DNA from: Lineus longissimus
Lineage: Eukaryota; Nemertea; Pilidiophora; Heteronemertea; Lineidae
Length of the DNA stretch: 64,000 bases
NCBI RefSeq assembly: GCF_910592395.1
Contig: NC_088312.1
Coordinates: 10,228,001-10,292,000 of the forward strand
Direction: 5' to 3'
The notes under the pieces are model-generated. The model saw nothing but the letters and a program-made list of their open reading frames with translations, was not told where the DNA came from and did not search any database. The first letter of the stretch is position 1; every line of letters begins with the position of its first letter. Made by a program: the position numbers and the translations under genes. This document shows, one piece after another, positions 34,515-46,800 of this stretch.

Positions 34515-36762
34515 ATGGCTACTTCTACGAGATGTTTGTTGAGTTGCGCCATGGTGGCCGTGGTAATGTTTGCATCGGATTGCGTGATGCTCTCGTCCAA
34601 TCAGAACCAATGTGGAGGTCACCTGACAAATAAAACTGGCTCCATAACGTCGCCAGGATACCCAGAAGTTTATCCAGGCGATTCAAATTGTGAATGGAGC
34701 ATCATTGCAGGTTCAGGTTTGGGAATAACGATTATATTTGAGCAGTTTCAACTAGATGCTGGCGATACGTTAAAAATTTACGACAACGACCCAACGTTTG
34801 ATTCAAGTAAACCAAAATGGCCAGCTTTTACAAGATTTGTCCAAGCTGGGACAGTGTATTCAACACATTTTAACAGATTGTGGCTTGTGTTTACATCCGA
34901 TTCAGAAACATTATCTATGAAAGCGAAATTCCGTATTGGGTATTTGCTAGCTAAAACTCAATGTCCTGATGTTGTTGCACCTAAAAATGGCAGCCGTACA
35001 TTTGGAGACTCAGTGCGTGGATACACAGTTACCTTTTCATGTGATGCGGGGTATATTTTACAGGGGAACAGTACCCTGACTTGTCTTGTAGGTGGGCCAG
35101 AAGGTGGACAATGGCCCGGCATGCCACCGCAGTGTGTGGCTCCTTGTTACAGTGGCTCATCAGTAGCACAAAATGGGCTTGGATACTTCACAGTGCCTAG
35201 CAATAATCCCATCCTTTCACCGAAATATCCATCCCCACTTGGAAACCCAGGTAAATGCATTTGGAAAGTACAGGTGAAAAGTGGACTATATGTGAACTTA
35301 ACTGCTACAGATTTCAACCTGGACAGATTCAGTGGTTTAGAAATATGGGATCGTTCAGTTGGTGGTAGTCTCATCGGAAACTATTCTGGAAATTCTTTCC
35401 CTAAATTCATAACAAGTAGAGGTTACACCGTTTTTATCAGTCTGTTCTCTAATGGCCCAAGTGTTGGACGGTTCAGTCTCAGATTTGACATATCAAACAG
35501 CACAAATTGTGCTCCACCAGCAAATGCAGAAAATATGTATATTACTCCGGTGAAATCGACATATGATTTAGGCGATCGTGTCATGTACAAGTGTGTTTCA
35601 GGGTTTGTTCTGGCGCCGAAAAATTCCCATAATACAAAAACGAAATGTTCTGTCGGTAAACGGTGGACAGTGGTCAGTTTACCGAAATGTGTGGCATATT
35701 GTAAGGAGTGGGACCCTGACGACTTGACATTCCGAGATGTGGTGTACCGTAATGAGAGTGGTGTCCTATACAGCCCTGGTTACCCAGGCCCCCTCATAAA
35801 AGGGTCTTGTGAATATCGTATCGCTGTGGCTAGAGGTCGACTAATAGAATTTGACCTCAATAAAGTGACCCTGGACGCTTTCACAAAAATAAAGCTATAC
35901 TCCGGTGTGAGTACACAAAATCGTACATTACTTATGACTCTGGCAACAAAAGATCTTAACAAAATAAAAACATTCAAATTGACGACATCCAATGCATTTG
36001 TGGTGATAGAAAAGTCAAGTGGGGAAAGTTTTGAGAAGTTTTCCATACGGTACTGGAGTACCACATCAGGGGAATGTGAAAAACCGGTGCTAGAATACGG
36101 ATATATGTCCCCAGTGACGAGTGGATTTCCTGACTCTACTGTTGTTCGATTTACTTGCGAGCCTTTCTTCCAACTCCATGGTGCAGCAGAAGTTGTGTGT
36201 GTTGCGGGCGGTATGAAAAGCCGCTGGGATCCAGCTTTGCCGTCCTGTCTTAGCCGGTGTGGGGGAACATATCCGCTATTATCAAATGGCTCTATCACAT
36301 CGCCATCCATTTCAAAGATTACTCGAAATCAGTGTGTGTGGAATATCAATGACCCCAGTCCTGCCGAAAATCAAATCTCATATTCAATCAGTATTGTTAT
36401 GGACGTCTTAGAACTTGCACCTGATGACATTCTGAAAATTCAGCCAATTGGAGGACAGGTTGAAGTTATACGGAATAAGAAAAACCTCGTCATTGTAGCT
36501 TCGTCTGCTGGGTTCATGCTGACGTTTGTTTCATCCGAAATTTCAACGCAGGGGAGAAAATTCCGATTGACATATCAGAGTAATGTGTTTGTACCAAAGC
36601 CTTGTCCGATGCCGCCCTCTTCCGGCTACCTGTGGATTCCCGACGGGAACGCCAATCCGGGGTCAACGGTGTCATTCAGATGTAAACCGCCGTATGACCT
36701 TGTTGGTGCGGAGAAGTCAACATGCTCGAAGGAGGCGTCAGTGTGGAGTCCACCTTTGCCCG
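34515..36762 (+). CDS. CUB-sushi gene, exon 1 coding part
   Basis: One unbroken 2248-nt exon carries four CUB and four sushi domains. In vertebrate relatives these domains are usually on separate exons. The start at 34515 is chosen because it follows the acceptor by 2 nt and opens a signal peptide (TRCLLSCAMVAVVMFA). The exit is phase 1 at cccg|gtgagt. Reading through the donor adds GEYW and a stop at 36774-36776. Confidence 0.92.
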
Positions 36763-38815
36763 GTGAGTATTGGTAACGGGAGCGACTGTTATTGTCAACA
36801 GCATCATTCAGATGTAAAGGCGAAACGTTGCTGGTGTTTGAAAGATGTCAGCATGCATGAATGGGCTGTCTGTGTGGAATCCATGCACCTTTGCCCGGTG
36901 AGCATTGATTTTTAGGAGGGCTATTGGTCTAAGTGTCTGCTTGGTCATGTCATATCATGCCTCCTTGCAGCAAATATACCTGTGATTGAAATGGTAGTAA
37001 TAGGGCAATATCTCCAATCAATTTTTCAGTCCCTTTTTTCCAGTGTGTAGCTTGTATTGTGGCATGGCGGGTGGAGGCAACTTTATCAGGAATGCAAGCA
37101 ACGGTGGCGCAGTAGCCAACCCTGGTTACCCGAACATGTTACTGGGAAGGCAGACTTGTAGATGGGTCATCCAAGCCGATCCTGGACAGTGGATCACTGC
37201 TAGTTTTAGGTGAGGTCGAGGTTATTTTTTAATACCGTTGGAAAAAGGTACTGAATTTTACAGCACTAATAGAAGATATCAAAGTGTTTCAATAACAATT
37301 CCATTACTAGGTTGTGACCGGCACTATTTCTGATACCATATTCAAGTTGTTAGGCTTGGCTGAGCTGACTTTGAAAAAGGTGATAGGTTATTATACTGAC
37401 TCACAATGCATAATTCTATCGAAATGATTTGTTTGTGATCACCAGAACATTCTTCAATAAGGTGTCCAGCATGATCATCTCGCTGCTAAAAAACTTAAAC
37501 ATTTTTGTTTCATTTTCATTTGTTTCATTTTCAGCTATCTAGACTTTCCAAAAGATCACAAAGACATCACTATACAAATATTCGATGGCGCACATGTTGG
37601 TCATCAGAAACCGCTGCTTGTGGAGACAGAGTATGGAGTTCTACCCTCAAACGTCACCAGTCTTACTGGAGCCCTGACTATCGATTACACATCAACACAT
37701 GATGACATTCGAGAGAATAAAGGCTTTTATATTCGCTACGGAGTCGTACCGTCTGAACATCGTGTCCTGATGACCACTCGGGCAGTTCCTACTGCAACCA
37801 GCCGTTCGTCTACCACGCCATCGGTTGCCACATCGACTGAGAGACCAACCGTTTTGGTTCATACTCTTTCCAGGAAGGTGAGCATGTTTTCAAATTGATG
37901 AAAGCAGTTCTCCAGTCAATCTCAAATAAGCCCTGTTGGTGCATATCCCATTTGTGTGTGTGTAGATACATGACTACAGTGATGGGAATTGTCTGGAGGC
38001 TGATAGTGATAAAGTGTCATATTGACCCCGATGTTCAGGGAGCCTCATGGCCTAGTGGTTTACACTGCTGGCCACCACGCAATAGGGCCCGGGTTCGATC
38101 CCGGGGAGAACCCAGGATCATATGTCTGGATGAACCAGCATGGCTTTCAAGGAACTAAAATTCCTTGCTCTTCACAGTCCTTTGAATGAGACTCAAAACC
38201 GAGGTTCCTTGTACCTGGTGTCTATGCCAGGGCAAGCTTAGACCCTACCAAGTGAGAAACATGAGTAGCTTGCGTGGACTCTATCTCTCTCGCCAAAGTC
38301 GGACCACTAGGCCAATAAACCCAATTGGTGCCTAACCGTAGTGGCACGCAGAATACGCTCATCCCGCCTTGGAGGAGGATTACTCCTAGGAGAATGACCC
38401 CTCCTCCAAGTGTAGAGCGAACGCTAAAGAAGAAGAAGAAGAAGACCCCGATGTAACTCCTTGCGAGACTCACCAAACTTTACTCTTGTTCTTTCAGCCA
38501 ACGGAAACCACAACGTCACCACATGACCACCAACTTGATAAGCGTGTGGGAAAAGTCGAGAACCATGCTCCGCGGGGTACAAACACTGGAGCAATCATCG
38601 GCGCGGGGGTAGCCTGCGTCTGCCTCATCGTCGCTGGTCTAGTTGTTGGCGGCTACTACTGGTATAGGCGTCGGCACCCAGTTCGGATGCTGGTCGGACA
38701 ACGTTTCCCGAAGTTTCATAATCCCTTGTACGAGACGCAGCAGCCTACGTCCTCGACTTTTTCACTGGACAAGGACTTTAATCTGAGTTCGACTTCTTCA
38801 ACGTCTTTGGCATAG
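34515..38815 (+). CDS. CUB-sushi transmembrane receptor (SEZ6/CSMD-like), gene model
   Basis: Four coding exons (34515-36762, 37044-37209, 37535-37877 and 38498-38815) give 1024 residues. The order is signal peptide (1-~30), CUB1 33-144, sushi1 150-207, CUB2 211-327, sushi2 332-392, CUB3 396-514, sushi3 521-578, CUB4 582-688, sushi4 697-751, CUB5 755-875, a Ser/Thr-rich stalk, a transmembrane helix (~950-975) stopped by RRRHP, and a 45-residue tail with FHNPLYET. SEZ6 proteins share CUB-sushi alternation, a single helix and FSNPLYE in the tail. CSMD proteins share strict alternation over many more repeats. I therefore call it SEZ6/CSMD-like and not a fixed orthologue. It is probably a cell-surface protein with extracellular protein-binding domains. 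The NPLY motif suggests PTB-adaptor binding or endocytosis (inference). Confidence 0.9.
36661..36908 (+). repeat. Local duplication copying the exon end and its splice donor
   Basis: 36661-36772 (exon tail, donor and first intron bases) reappears diverged at about 36794-36908. Shared blocks are tcattcagatgtaaa and cacctttgcccggtgag. The second copy is intronic and includes a decoy donor (cccg|gtgagc). Confidence 0.85.
37044..37209 (+). CDS. CUB-sushi gene, exon 2
   Basis: Acceptor cccttttttccag, donor ttag|gtgagg, phase 1 to 2. It completes sushi4 (VC) and encodes the first half of CUB5, with NPGYPNMLLGRQTCRWVI. Confidence 0.93.
37535..37877 (+). CDS. CUB-sushi gene, exon 3
   Basis: Acceptor tgtttcattttcag, donor aag|gtgagc, phase 2 to 0. 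It encodes the second half of CUB5 (ITIQIFDGAH, FYIRYGVV) and a Ser/Thr-rich, probably O-glycosylated stalk (TATSRSSTTPSVATSTERPT). Confidence 0.93.
38024..38454 (+). mobile_element. Full-length tRNA-derived SINE with target-site duplication
   Basis: An 11-bp direct repeat gaccccgatgt (38024-38034 and 38444-38454) brackets the element. The head has an A box (tggcctagtggttt) and a B box (gggttcgatcccg). A body follows, ending in an (aag)n tail. It lies in the last intron of the CUB-sushi gene, 43 bp before exon 4. The perfect duplication suggests a fairly recent insertion. Confidence 0.95.
38498..38815 (+). CDS. CUB-sushi gene, exon 4: transmembrane and tail
   Basis: Acceptor gttctttcag, entry phase 0. 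It encodes 30 stalk residues, the helix GAIIGAGVACVCLIVAGLVV, the stop-transfer RRRHP, and the tail with NPLY (994-997). It ends in a Ser-rich SSTSSTSLA at the stop at 38813-38815. Confidence 0.94.
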   Translation, partial: PTETTTSPHDHQLDKRVGKVENHAPRGTNTGAIIGAGVACVCLIVAGLVVGGYYWYRRRHPVRMLVGQRFPKFHNPLYETQQPTSSTFSLDKDFNLSSTSSTSLA

Positions 38816-39521
38816 AAGGATTGCGGCGTCTGTCGTGGATCTAAAGAGGTTTAGCTTCCTCACTTCTTATTTGTAGTAATATGATATGTAAGATATCATT
38901 TGGATTAATCATAATCACAAATTTTTATCGGGTTTATTTTGTAGAATTTTTACTTGTACAGTTATATTATCAAAAAGGTTTTAGACTTGGAAATTATATT
39001 TTAGGTATGCATTTCAATTATCTACAGGTGTATTATTTTTTATAGATCTTTTGAATATTTCACGTTCAGTTCTAAAAAGTTGCAGACAGTACTGTCACAC
39101 TTATATATATATCACTATAGAATACCCACTTGAAAGTGAAGTTTTTCATGTTTTCATACCTCAGTGTATTCATGGTAAATTTTAACATATTTTGAAGAAA
39201 AAAGGTGCATAATTATTTTGTAAATGGTGCATTTAATGACTTTAGAGGGTGCTTTGTTATATTAGTCAGATTATAATTGATTTAATGCCTTTTCATTAGT
39301 TTGTGTGGCAGGATGTGTGAATGGCATGGGCTGGAAAATAGCGCATGCTTATCAGGGAGGCCCACTTGTGTGTTATGCGGGTAACTCTGAATGGTAAAAC
39401 TAATATTTGGTGCAGGTGCACTGACTGTTTATGTAATAGGTTAAATTTACCTCCTTGGATGGTGCTTTGATCAGTCTGTGCCGAGTGCTATTTCGTTTGA
39501 TATCCGTTTTTGGTGCTGTGG

Positions 39522-39527
39522 AATAAA
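39522..39527 (+). terminator. Polyadenylation signal of the CUB-sushi gene
   Basis: The first canonical AATAAA after the stop, giving a 3' UTR of ~0.7 kb. The region 38816-39520 is AT-rich without exons, as expected of a UTR. Confidence 0.6.
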
Positions 39528-39549
39528 TCCACTCTTTGAAAAATCAAAA

Positions 39550-40840
39550 GCTATGATTTTGCTTTTAGTTCGTTAGGGAATATGTCTGATTATTTTGAGC
39601 TATTTTTCAGTGGATTTCAGTTTTGATTACTGAAGCAGTTTTGTTTTGGGTGATGCCAGTGAGTGTATATGTGTGGCAGCCTAATCACTAAAGAGGTAGC
39701 AGTCCAGCTTCTTTAAGGAGAGCTGAAAGCAACAGAAATACGACTGCTGGGCTTGGCTAAAACGACCATTAGTGGGAAGTGATAGATTATATAGCCACCA
39801 GATGGAACCACACAAATATATTTGTTTATAAATTTATTCATTTTAGAAAGTCATCATCAATTTTGCATCTTGACCTGTGAGTTTTTTATAATGCTTCACT
39901 CTTCCCTGAAACGTAGAAAGGAAGTATGAAGTGGTACAAAAACACTATGGAGTCTGTCAGGATGTAAAATTCTGATGAAAATGTGTACTGATATTTTGTA
40001 TGTTGTCTTTATAATTATAGCATTATCAATTGTTTACATTTATGACGACGGCTAATAATGTCATGTTTATGTCATTGCTGTCTAAAGTCTTAAATACACG
40101 TATATTGTCATATCCGAATATAGATCTGCTTGAGGCATTTATCGAATTGTTCTGAGAAGTTTCCGTAGCTCACAATATCGGTAGCAAAAGAAGAAATTAT
40201 ACAGTTGGGTCATCAGTCAAGGAAGCCACATTCCATTTTCTGTCAATTTGTGTCACATTTCTTGCCAATTTGTGTGAACGGATTTCTGAAGAACTGGAAT
40301 TCAGTATAAAGATGTTGGCTCCAAAAAGCTTAGTGCACTCATAGGAAACATAACTATCTGTTCACTCATTTCTCTGATGTGAAGAATATTCCTGTTGGTT
40401 GTACCGGTGCCAAGATAACCGGTACCGACAAGATGTATGCGAAATACTCTTTTGAGGAACTAGGAGATGTCTTAGATTTATCACAAATGAATTGTTAGTA
40501 AACTTAAATACTTGTTTATTGTTATTTATATAATCCCCGTGTTGCATGATTTTGAGGACCTTCCTTTATGACACTCAATATCCAGTCCCATCAATGCAAT
40601 AATAACGTCTAGTGGAAAGTTTCTTGCTCCAAGTTAGTTGCCTTTCATAGCACAAAAATCGTTAGTAAAGTGCCTTGCCCAAGTGAGTTGGCCCCACCAA
40701 TCGGAAATGACACGTTACCATTGCCCCTTGCATTCCCCTACCGGTTCAGATCACTTCCCAATTCCCATAAAACCTCAAACAATGTAAACATGTCATCTGT
40801 CAAAGTCAGTGATTTTGTGGAGTTTATTAACAAGATTTTT
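39550..40840. other. No gene recognised
   Basis: AT-rich sequence between genes 2 and 3. A short hairpin (accggtgcc..accggtac) lies near 40402-40432. The ORF at 40790-40852 overlaps the proposed start of gene 3 by atga and would act as an upstream ORF if transcribed. Confidence 0.4.
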
Positions 40841-40848
40841 AGCTCGAA

Positions 40849-40879
40849 ATGAAAGAGAACATGTCAGAAGAAAGTAAAG
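40849..40879 (+). CDS. Gene 3 exon 1 (start candidate)
   Basis: ATG to aaag|gtaaat encodes MKENMSEESK and exits in phase 1, matching the next exon. gatttttag just upstream could be an acceptor, so the exon may not be the first. Confidence 0.45.
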
Positions 40880-43800
40880 GTAAATATTATGAAGTACAGG
40901 GCTTCGAATGCACTTATTTTGAGAAGTTTTAATTGGTTCAAAAAGGAGGAAATTTCTTTTAGCATGTAGCATGGTAGAGTTGAAGGGGTTTGAGATCTAC
41001 ATCATGCTTGTAATGTAATGTTATGCCTCATACTGTCATAGTCATACTGCCATAGGCTTTATGTCTATGTATGTACATATCAGCTGCAGTAATATTAGTC
41101 AGAGGCTGTAGCCTTGGCACGGTGACATTTCTTCATGCATATGGCCATATGCAGGAGGCCAGGCCCGGGGTTGAGCAAGAAGGCCAAGATTGTAGCCTAC
41201 AACTTGACTTCCACTCACCGACTGTATCCTAATATGTTGTATCCTAATATGTTGTAACTCCACCCCTCTTCAGTGATGCCATAGAAATATCTAATGCCTG
41301 GCTCTAAGTGGGGTAATTCAACTTCAGCACGCTTGCAAAGTTTTATTCTTTTTAAAAAAAGTGTCACAAGTGATTTTAAAAAAACAAGTCTCACAGTGCT
41401 TGCCAAGAAGCGTTGATTTTAACATGTATGAAGCCCAAGCGATATTGAGTATATTCCTTTTAAATACCACACTGAGCAGACCGACCTTTAGCAAATAGCA
41501 ACCAAATCACAGAACTAGATGTTATGCCTGATATTATGCTTGCTCACCATGAACTTGTGTGTCCATGTTAAATGTTTATTATAGTTTGTGTTTGCCCTCT
41601 GGAGAGGTGAAAAATGGAATACATTAAAGGAGGTGGAGTGCAAATTTCTGTTGACCATCACTAATTCAAAGTTATTTTTGCACATTCCAATATCTGTCCT
41701 CTGCATCATAATCAGATGACTATCCAATTAATGTGATTGTATTCAGCTTGAATGATTTAATAACTAGATTTTATTTAGTTTTAATTTAATGAATGATGTT
41801 GGTTTCTCTGACATGAAATGATTGAATCAATTTTTTACATGTCACATTCTTGTTATAAAAAGAGCGTGAAATAAAGGGCAGATGGTACCGTACCTAATCA
41901 GGATACCTCTCTATTAAGGACAACACTTGTCAGTCCCGAGGGTGTCCTTAATAGAGAGGTTCTACTATACTCCCTTGTGTTTGAAATGTGCGGTATGATC
42001 AGATGTATAAACCTTGGTGACAAAGATGGTGCCAGCAGTACTTTGAAAACAAAAATATCATGATGTTATGATGCGATAATGACATTCTTGGATTTTCCTC
42101 TAATGTAATAATGATAACTGAGATGTTCAGTGTGCGTGAGCTGTTGTATCTGCACCATGGTGACTGGATAATATTGGCTCCATATTTCAGTATCGGTGGG
42201 AAGCCATTAAATCGTTCAATCGCATTTATGATTGACAAGAGCCTTCATTGTGCGTGTGGGCTATTGTTTTGTACGCTCTGACGATAAATTTTCTGTTAAA
42301 GGATATTTGGGAAGGGATCTAGCTGAAATTATCTGATGGTCTGGACAAATTGTGGCAAGAGTTGCAGTGATTATATTTAGAAAATTTGCATTGGATTATT
42401 AGGAGATGGCTTTTGATGGTGGTAAGTTGGGATTTTTTTCTTCATTTTGATGTGATGGCCTTGACTATTTGTGGAAAGAGCTCTGTAATTTTGGTGCATC
42501 CATCCTGAGGAAATCAGGGGTTTATGTTCGCTGCAAGACATAGAAGCAAACTTTTATGTGTAACCCCTAATTTTCTCAGGAATGGTAAATCAAAATCTAT
42601 AAAGATGACACAGTCACACAGTCAATATGTTCGATTTTTCCTGCTTTTTAAAATTTCTTCTTTGTCACTTTTGTGATATAAAATCTCTTGTAGATCATGT
42701 AGGTTATTGATCTGTAAGGACATACATTAAGATTAAAAGATGTTTTGTATAAGATTGTCCCTTTCTGACATTTGAAATTCATTTATGACTCTGAAAATTG
42801 CATACTGTTTCATGAATATTTCCTGAGAGAATAAACTGTGTAGCCATTTAGTCGGTTTGGTGCATCCGTTTCACATAGGCCTATTTCATGCATTCGAAGT
42901 CTTTTGTACAGGCGCTCTTCAACCAGCTAAATGGGGTCTTCACAGTATTATGGTTTAACGATGCAGCGATATGGTATAGAATTCTTTCAACATTTAAACT
43001 AACCAACTGTGATCGACACGAAGCAACACAAGGACAATGGGCATCGTATGCCTAATGAATTCAAAAGGTCAGGTGTAAGGAGGCATCGAAGACCTATATA
43101 TACATATACTTGTATACTGTACAATGCTTTATACACATCATACTTAACATGTTTTATTTTGGTTAACCCAGTGGGACACCTATTTTGCATGATAAAACAG
43201 GCTAAAACTACATGTAAACCTTCATGGGTGATCTGAGATTAAGACAATACATTTAACCTTGGCTAATGACAGAATAAGTCCTGTCTGCCCTGTTGTGCCA
43301 AGTATTCATGTGACGAGTTGTCAGTGCGGACACCCTGATCCAGATATCGTTATGGTATCAAATGACATATTGAATTTGAGATTTTGGATGCCATTTCATG
43401 GGCATGGCACCAAGTTCTACAGTCCAATAATCTATTTCATTGAATTGATTGAAAGATTTCTACTTGAATGACAACTATGGTCATCCCAGTAATGCCTGAT
43501 ATTAGGGTTTATTCAAATAACAATTTGGTACCCAATTTTATCCTCATTTTATCTTACATTCAAGCTTAACCAATTTAAAATGAGATATCATCTTCTTGTC
43601 ATGATAGGAACTAATAGTATACATCGTTTTGTTTCAAAGCAAATTCCAAAACACAAATGTTGTAGATACTCATATTCATGAACATATGGAGCTTGGTTCA
43701 GCCCTTTCTATGAACCGAAGTTATTTATTACACCTTTGTGGACAAAATCTTTAGAGTAGACTTTGTGTTAGCGCCACAAATATTGGATTATGAAGGATTT

Positions 43801-46800
43801 GTGTTGGTTATGGGATAGTGTTAATAAATGAAATACCATACCCTTTAAAATATGTATGTGAAGTGGCTAAATGAACATTGACTTTGCTTGAGTTTTGTAG
43901 AAATAATATATTGGTTGTTAAAATATCTTTATTCGTATCCTGAATGTTGGTGCACGTGCCTTCAGCAAGACATAGCATGAAGTAGAAGTCATCAAACTTG
44001 GCACTTTTTTATACCTGGATAAAGTGATTTCCAGAGGGTCAATGGAGATGACCCTCGGATGATATCAGTGCTTTTTACTTAAAATTCTTTTGTCAGTGGT
44101 CAGAAACTTGACTTCATATCTCTTGATGGCGAAGGGTTTACTCAAAATTGGGACTAGGGTCCTTGTTTTGTTTAAGATATCTTGTCTTCTGATCTCTGAT
44201 TTCTGTCATTTCAGGAGGGACGAAGAAGTTCCTTTACACCGGGCCGAACAAATCCAAGAGGGAGGAGGAAGACGATTGGGACTTCTCCTCCTGCAAGAAA
44301 ACGTCTACTCCAAACCAAGGTATTAAAAATTGAACCAAATTGAAAGGTTTCGTCCATCTATAAGAAAAATCTCCAGGCAGGTGGCAAAATATCTTGGGGA
44401 GCTGGGGTGAAACTGAAGGGCAAGATTTGTACACTTTTGGGAAGGGTTGAGGCAACATTAAGATTGCTCAGTAGACATTTATAACCCTTTGCACATATCT
44501 ACAACATTTTCAAGGGAAGCTTTATAATGGGTGCAGTTCAGTTTTATATATTTCTACTGCATGTGCGTCACACCTCTAGAGAAAATGGCCGGAAGACCTT
44601 TTCCCCATCAATGCTGGTCTATCAATCAAAACAACTATTTATGGCTACATTTATTCGATAACTATACATTTGCTAATGGCTTGTTAGGAAATTTGTTATC
44701 CAATATATCAGATTGATCAGTTATGCATAGACGATATTCAAAACTGATCAGTGCAACAATAATAGACGTCATCATGAATGACGAATATAGATACCCAAAC
44801 GATTTTTCTTGCTGGAGCGTGGCATTAGTCCTGAAGATTTATTGGCAATGTGCTTCAGGGATCACTCCTTCACAATACAAGGAGAATACTTTAAGGATTG
44901 ACGCACAGCGCTGATCAGCTTACGGCTTTAGTATTGATTGTGTTTGCAATGTTTGACAATAGATAATTAATCAGGTTGATGTGTTTCACACTGCCCGTCT
45001 AAGTCCATTGACAGCCTTGGTTGATGTGTTTCACACTGCCCGTCTAAGTCCATTGACAGCCTTGGTTGATGTGTTTCACACTGCCCGTCTAAGTCCATTG
45101 ACAGCCTTGGTTGATGTGTTTCACACTGCCCGTCTAAGTCCATTGACAACCTTGGTTGATGTGTTTCACACTGCCCGTCTAAGTCCATTGACAGCCTTGG
45201 TTGATGTGTTTCACACTGCCCATCTGAGTCCATTGACAACCTTGGTTGATGTGTTTCACACTGCCCTTCTAAGTCCATTGACAACCTTGGTTGATGTGTT
45301 TCACACTGCCCGTCTAAGTCCATTGACAACCTTGCTGCGCCCATTATATCTCGTGATACAGGTCAATTAGGGATTCCCGTAAACCTCTATTATAACTGCT
45401 GGCTTCCTAGGGCAATTTGAGATACTATTGCGAGAAGATGGTCAACAATAGTGTCTATTCTTCTTCAGATTTTGACTTTGCTCTCAGTCAAGTGTGGAGC
45501 ATCAAGAAGAATGTAACCATTGACACCAAGACTCCCCAGCAACAGAATAGGTCTGGTCTAGATAACCTTAACTTGAATGTTGGCAAGAGTTACTATTCGA
45601 GATATGGAAACTTAAAAGGTGAGATTTTCATTAGTTTCTGTAGATTGGCATAGAATATCCAATCCAAATGCTGAGGAGGTCTTAATTGATTTTGTGAAAA
45701 ACATTTGAGAAAGACAAGGATGAAACTGGCGTCTGCACGTCCAAATGCCTCATATAAGCTTATACATAAACAATGTTTTTTTGTCGAGTCTTCAAGTTAA
45801 AAACAACTCTGCTGCAATAACGCGTCAAATAGGATTTCTGAAGTGCTAATGTTGATCACAACAAACTCCTTTTTATTTGCAAGGCTTAAGTGTTATATAT
45901 AGGGATGTAATCATAAGTGGCTGGATTTAACCTTGGTACATATAACGTAGGCATGTTTAAAAAACATGTTTTTAACATTGACTTGTTTTTTCCAGATAAT
46001 GATGCTAAAAATTCTTCGGGGCAAGGGAGACTTAACCAAGGTTGGTATTCTTTTGTGGAAGGGACTACTCATTCATGTGCACGCTTAAACGTCAAGATTT
46101 CAAAACTCCCTCAATATCTGCCTGTGGTGTAATTGCTCAGGACCCCGGAATATTGTATTGCATTTTGACTTGACCACATGTGGGGTCAAACGTTGAAGTC
46201 AGTTCTTCTATGCCAGGACGGAGGTTGCAATGAAATTCCAATCCTGATTTAGAGTCTTGACGATTTAACTCACACATGTCACAGATCACCCCAATGCACT
46301 TACGTCTGCACTGATTGAGCCTGAGGAACGGCAAGTGACATTGGGCTATATATAAACAAGGTGATAACCATTACAATATGTTCATATATTATTGATTGAA
46401 TGTGTGTTTCCTTGGTTCCAAAAGAGATTGTCCATAAATCTTTGTTCCACCACATACTTTGGCTATCAAATTGACTGCTTTATAAATCATTCATTCAAGT
46501 TAGCGAATTTTGATAGTAATTGCATTGAAAGTGTTTGATTCATGAGAGATAAGTCATGAAATGTGTTTGAATAATATATCTCTCAGTGCGCGATGGACAT
46601 GTACATGTATAAAGCAATTTATCACGCTCAGGGCAAAAGTCAAAAAGTTTACCATTGGTGAAATATGTTTTTGATGTAATGCATGATGAGATGGCATACT
46701 AGAATAAGTGTGGATACTCAGGATATCGAGTATAGGGCACACCTGCTAATGAAAGGATTGTAACTACTGGCTTGAACCAGATACCGTGATAGTATAATAA

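Noticed and set aside
44967-45370. Long ORFs on both strands with 15-residue repeats
   Set aside because: They are products of the 45-bp minisatellite. There is no splice signal, start context or non-repeat coding sequence.
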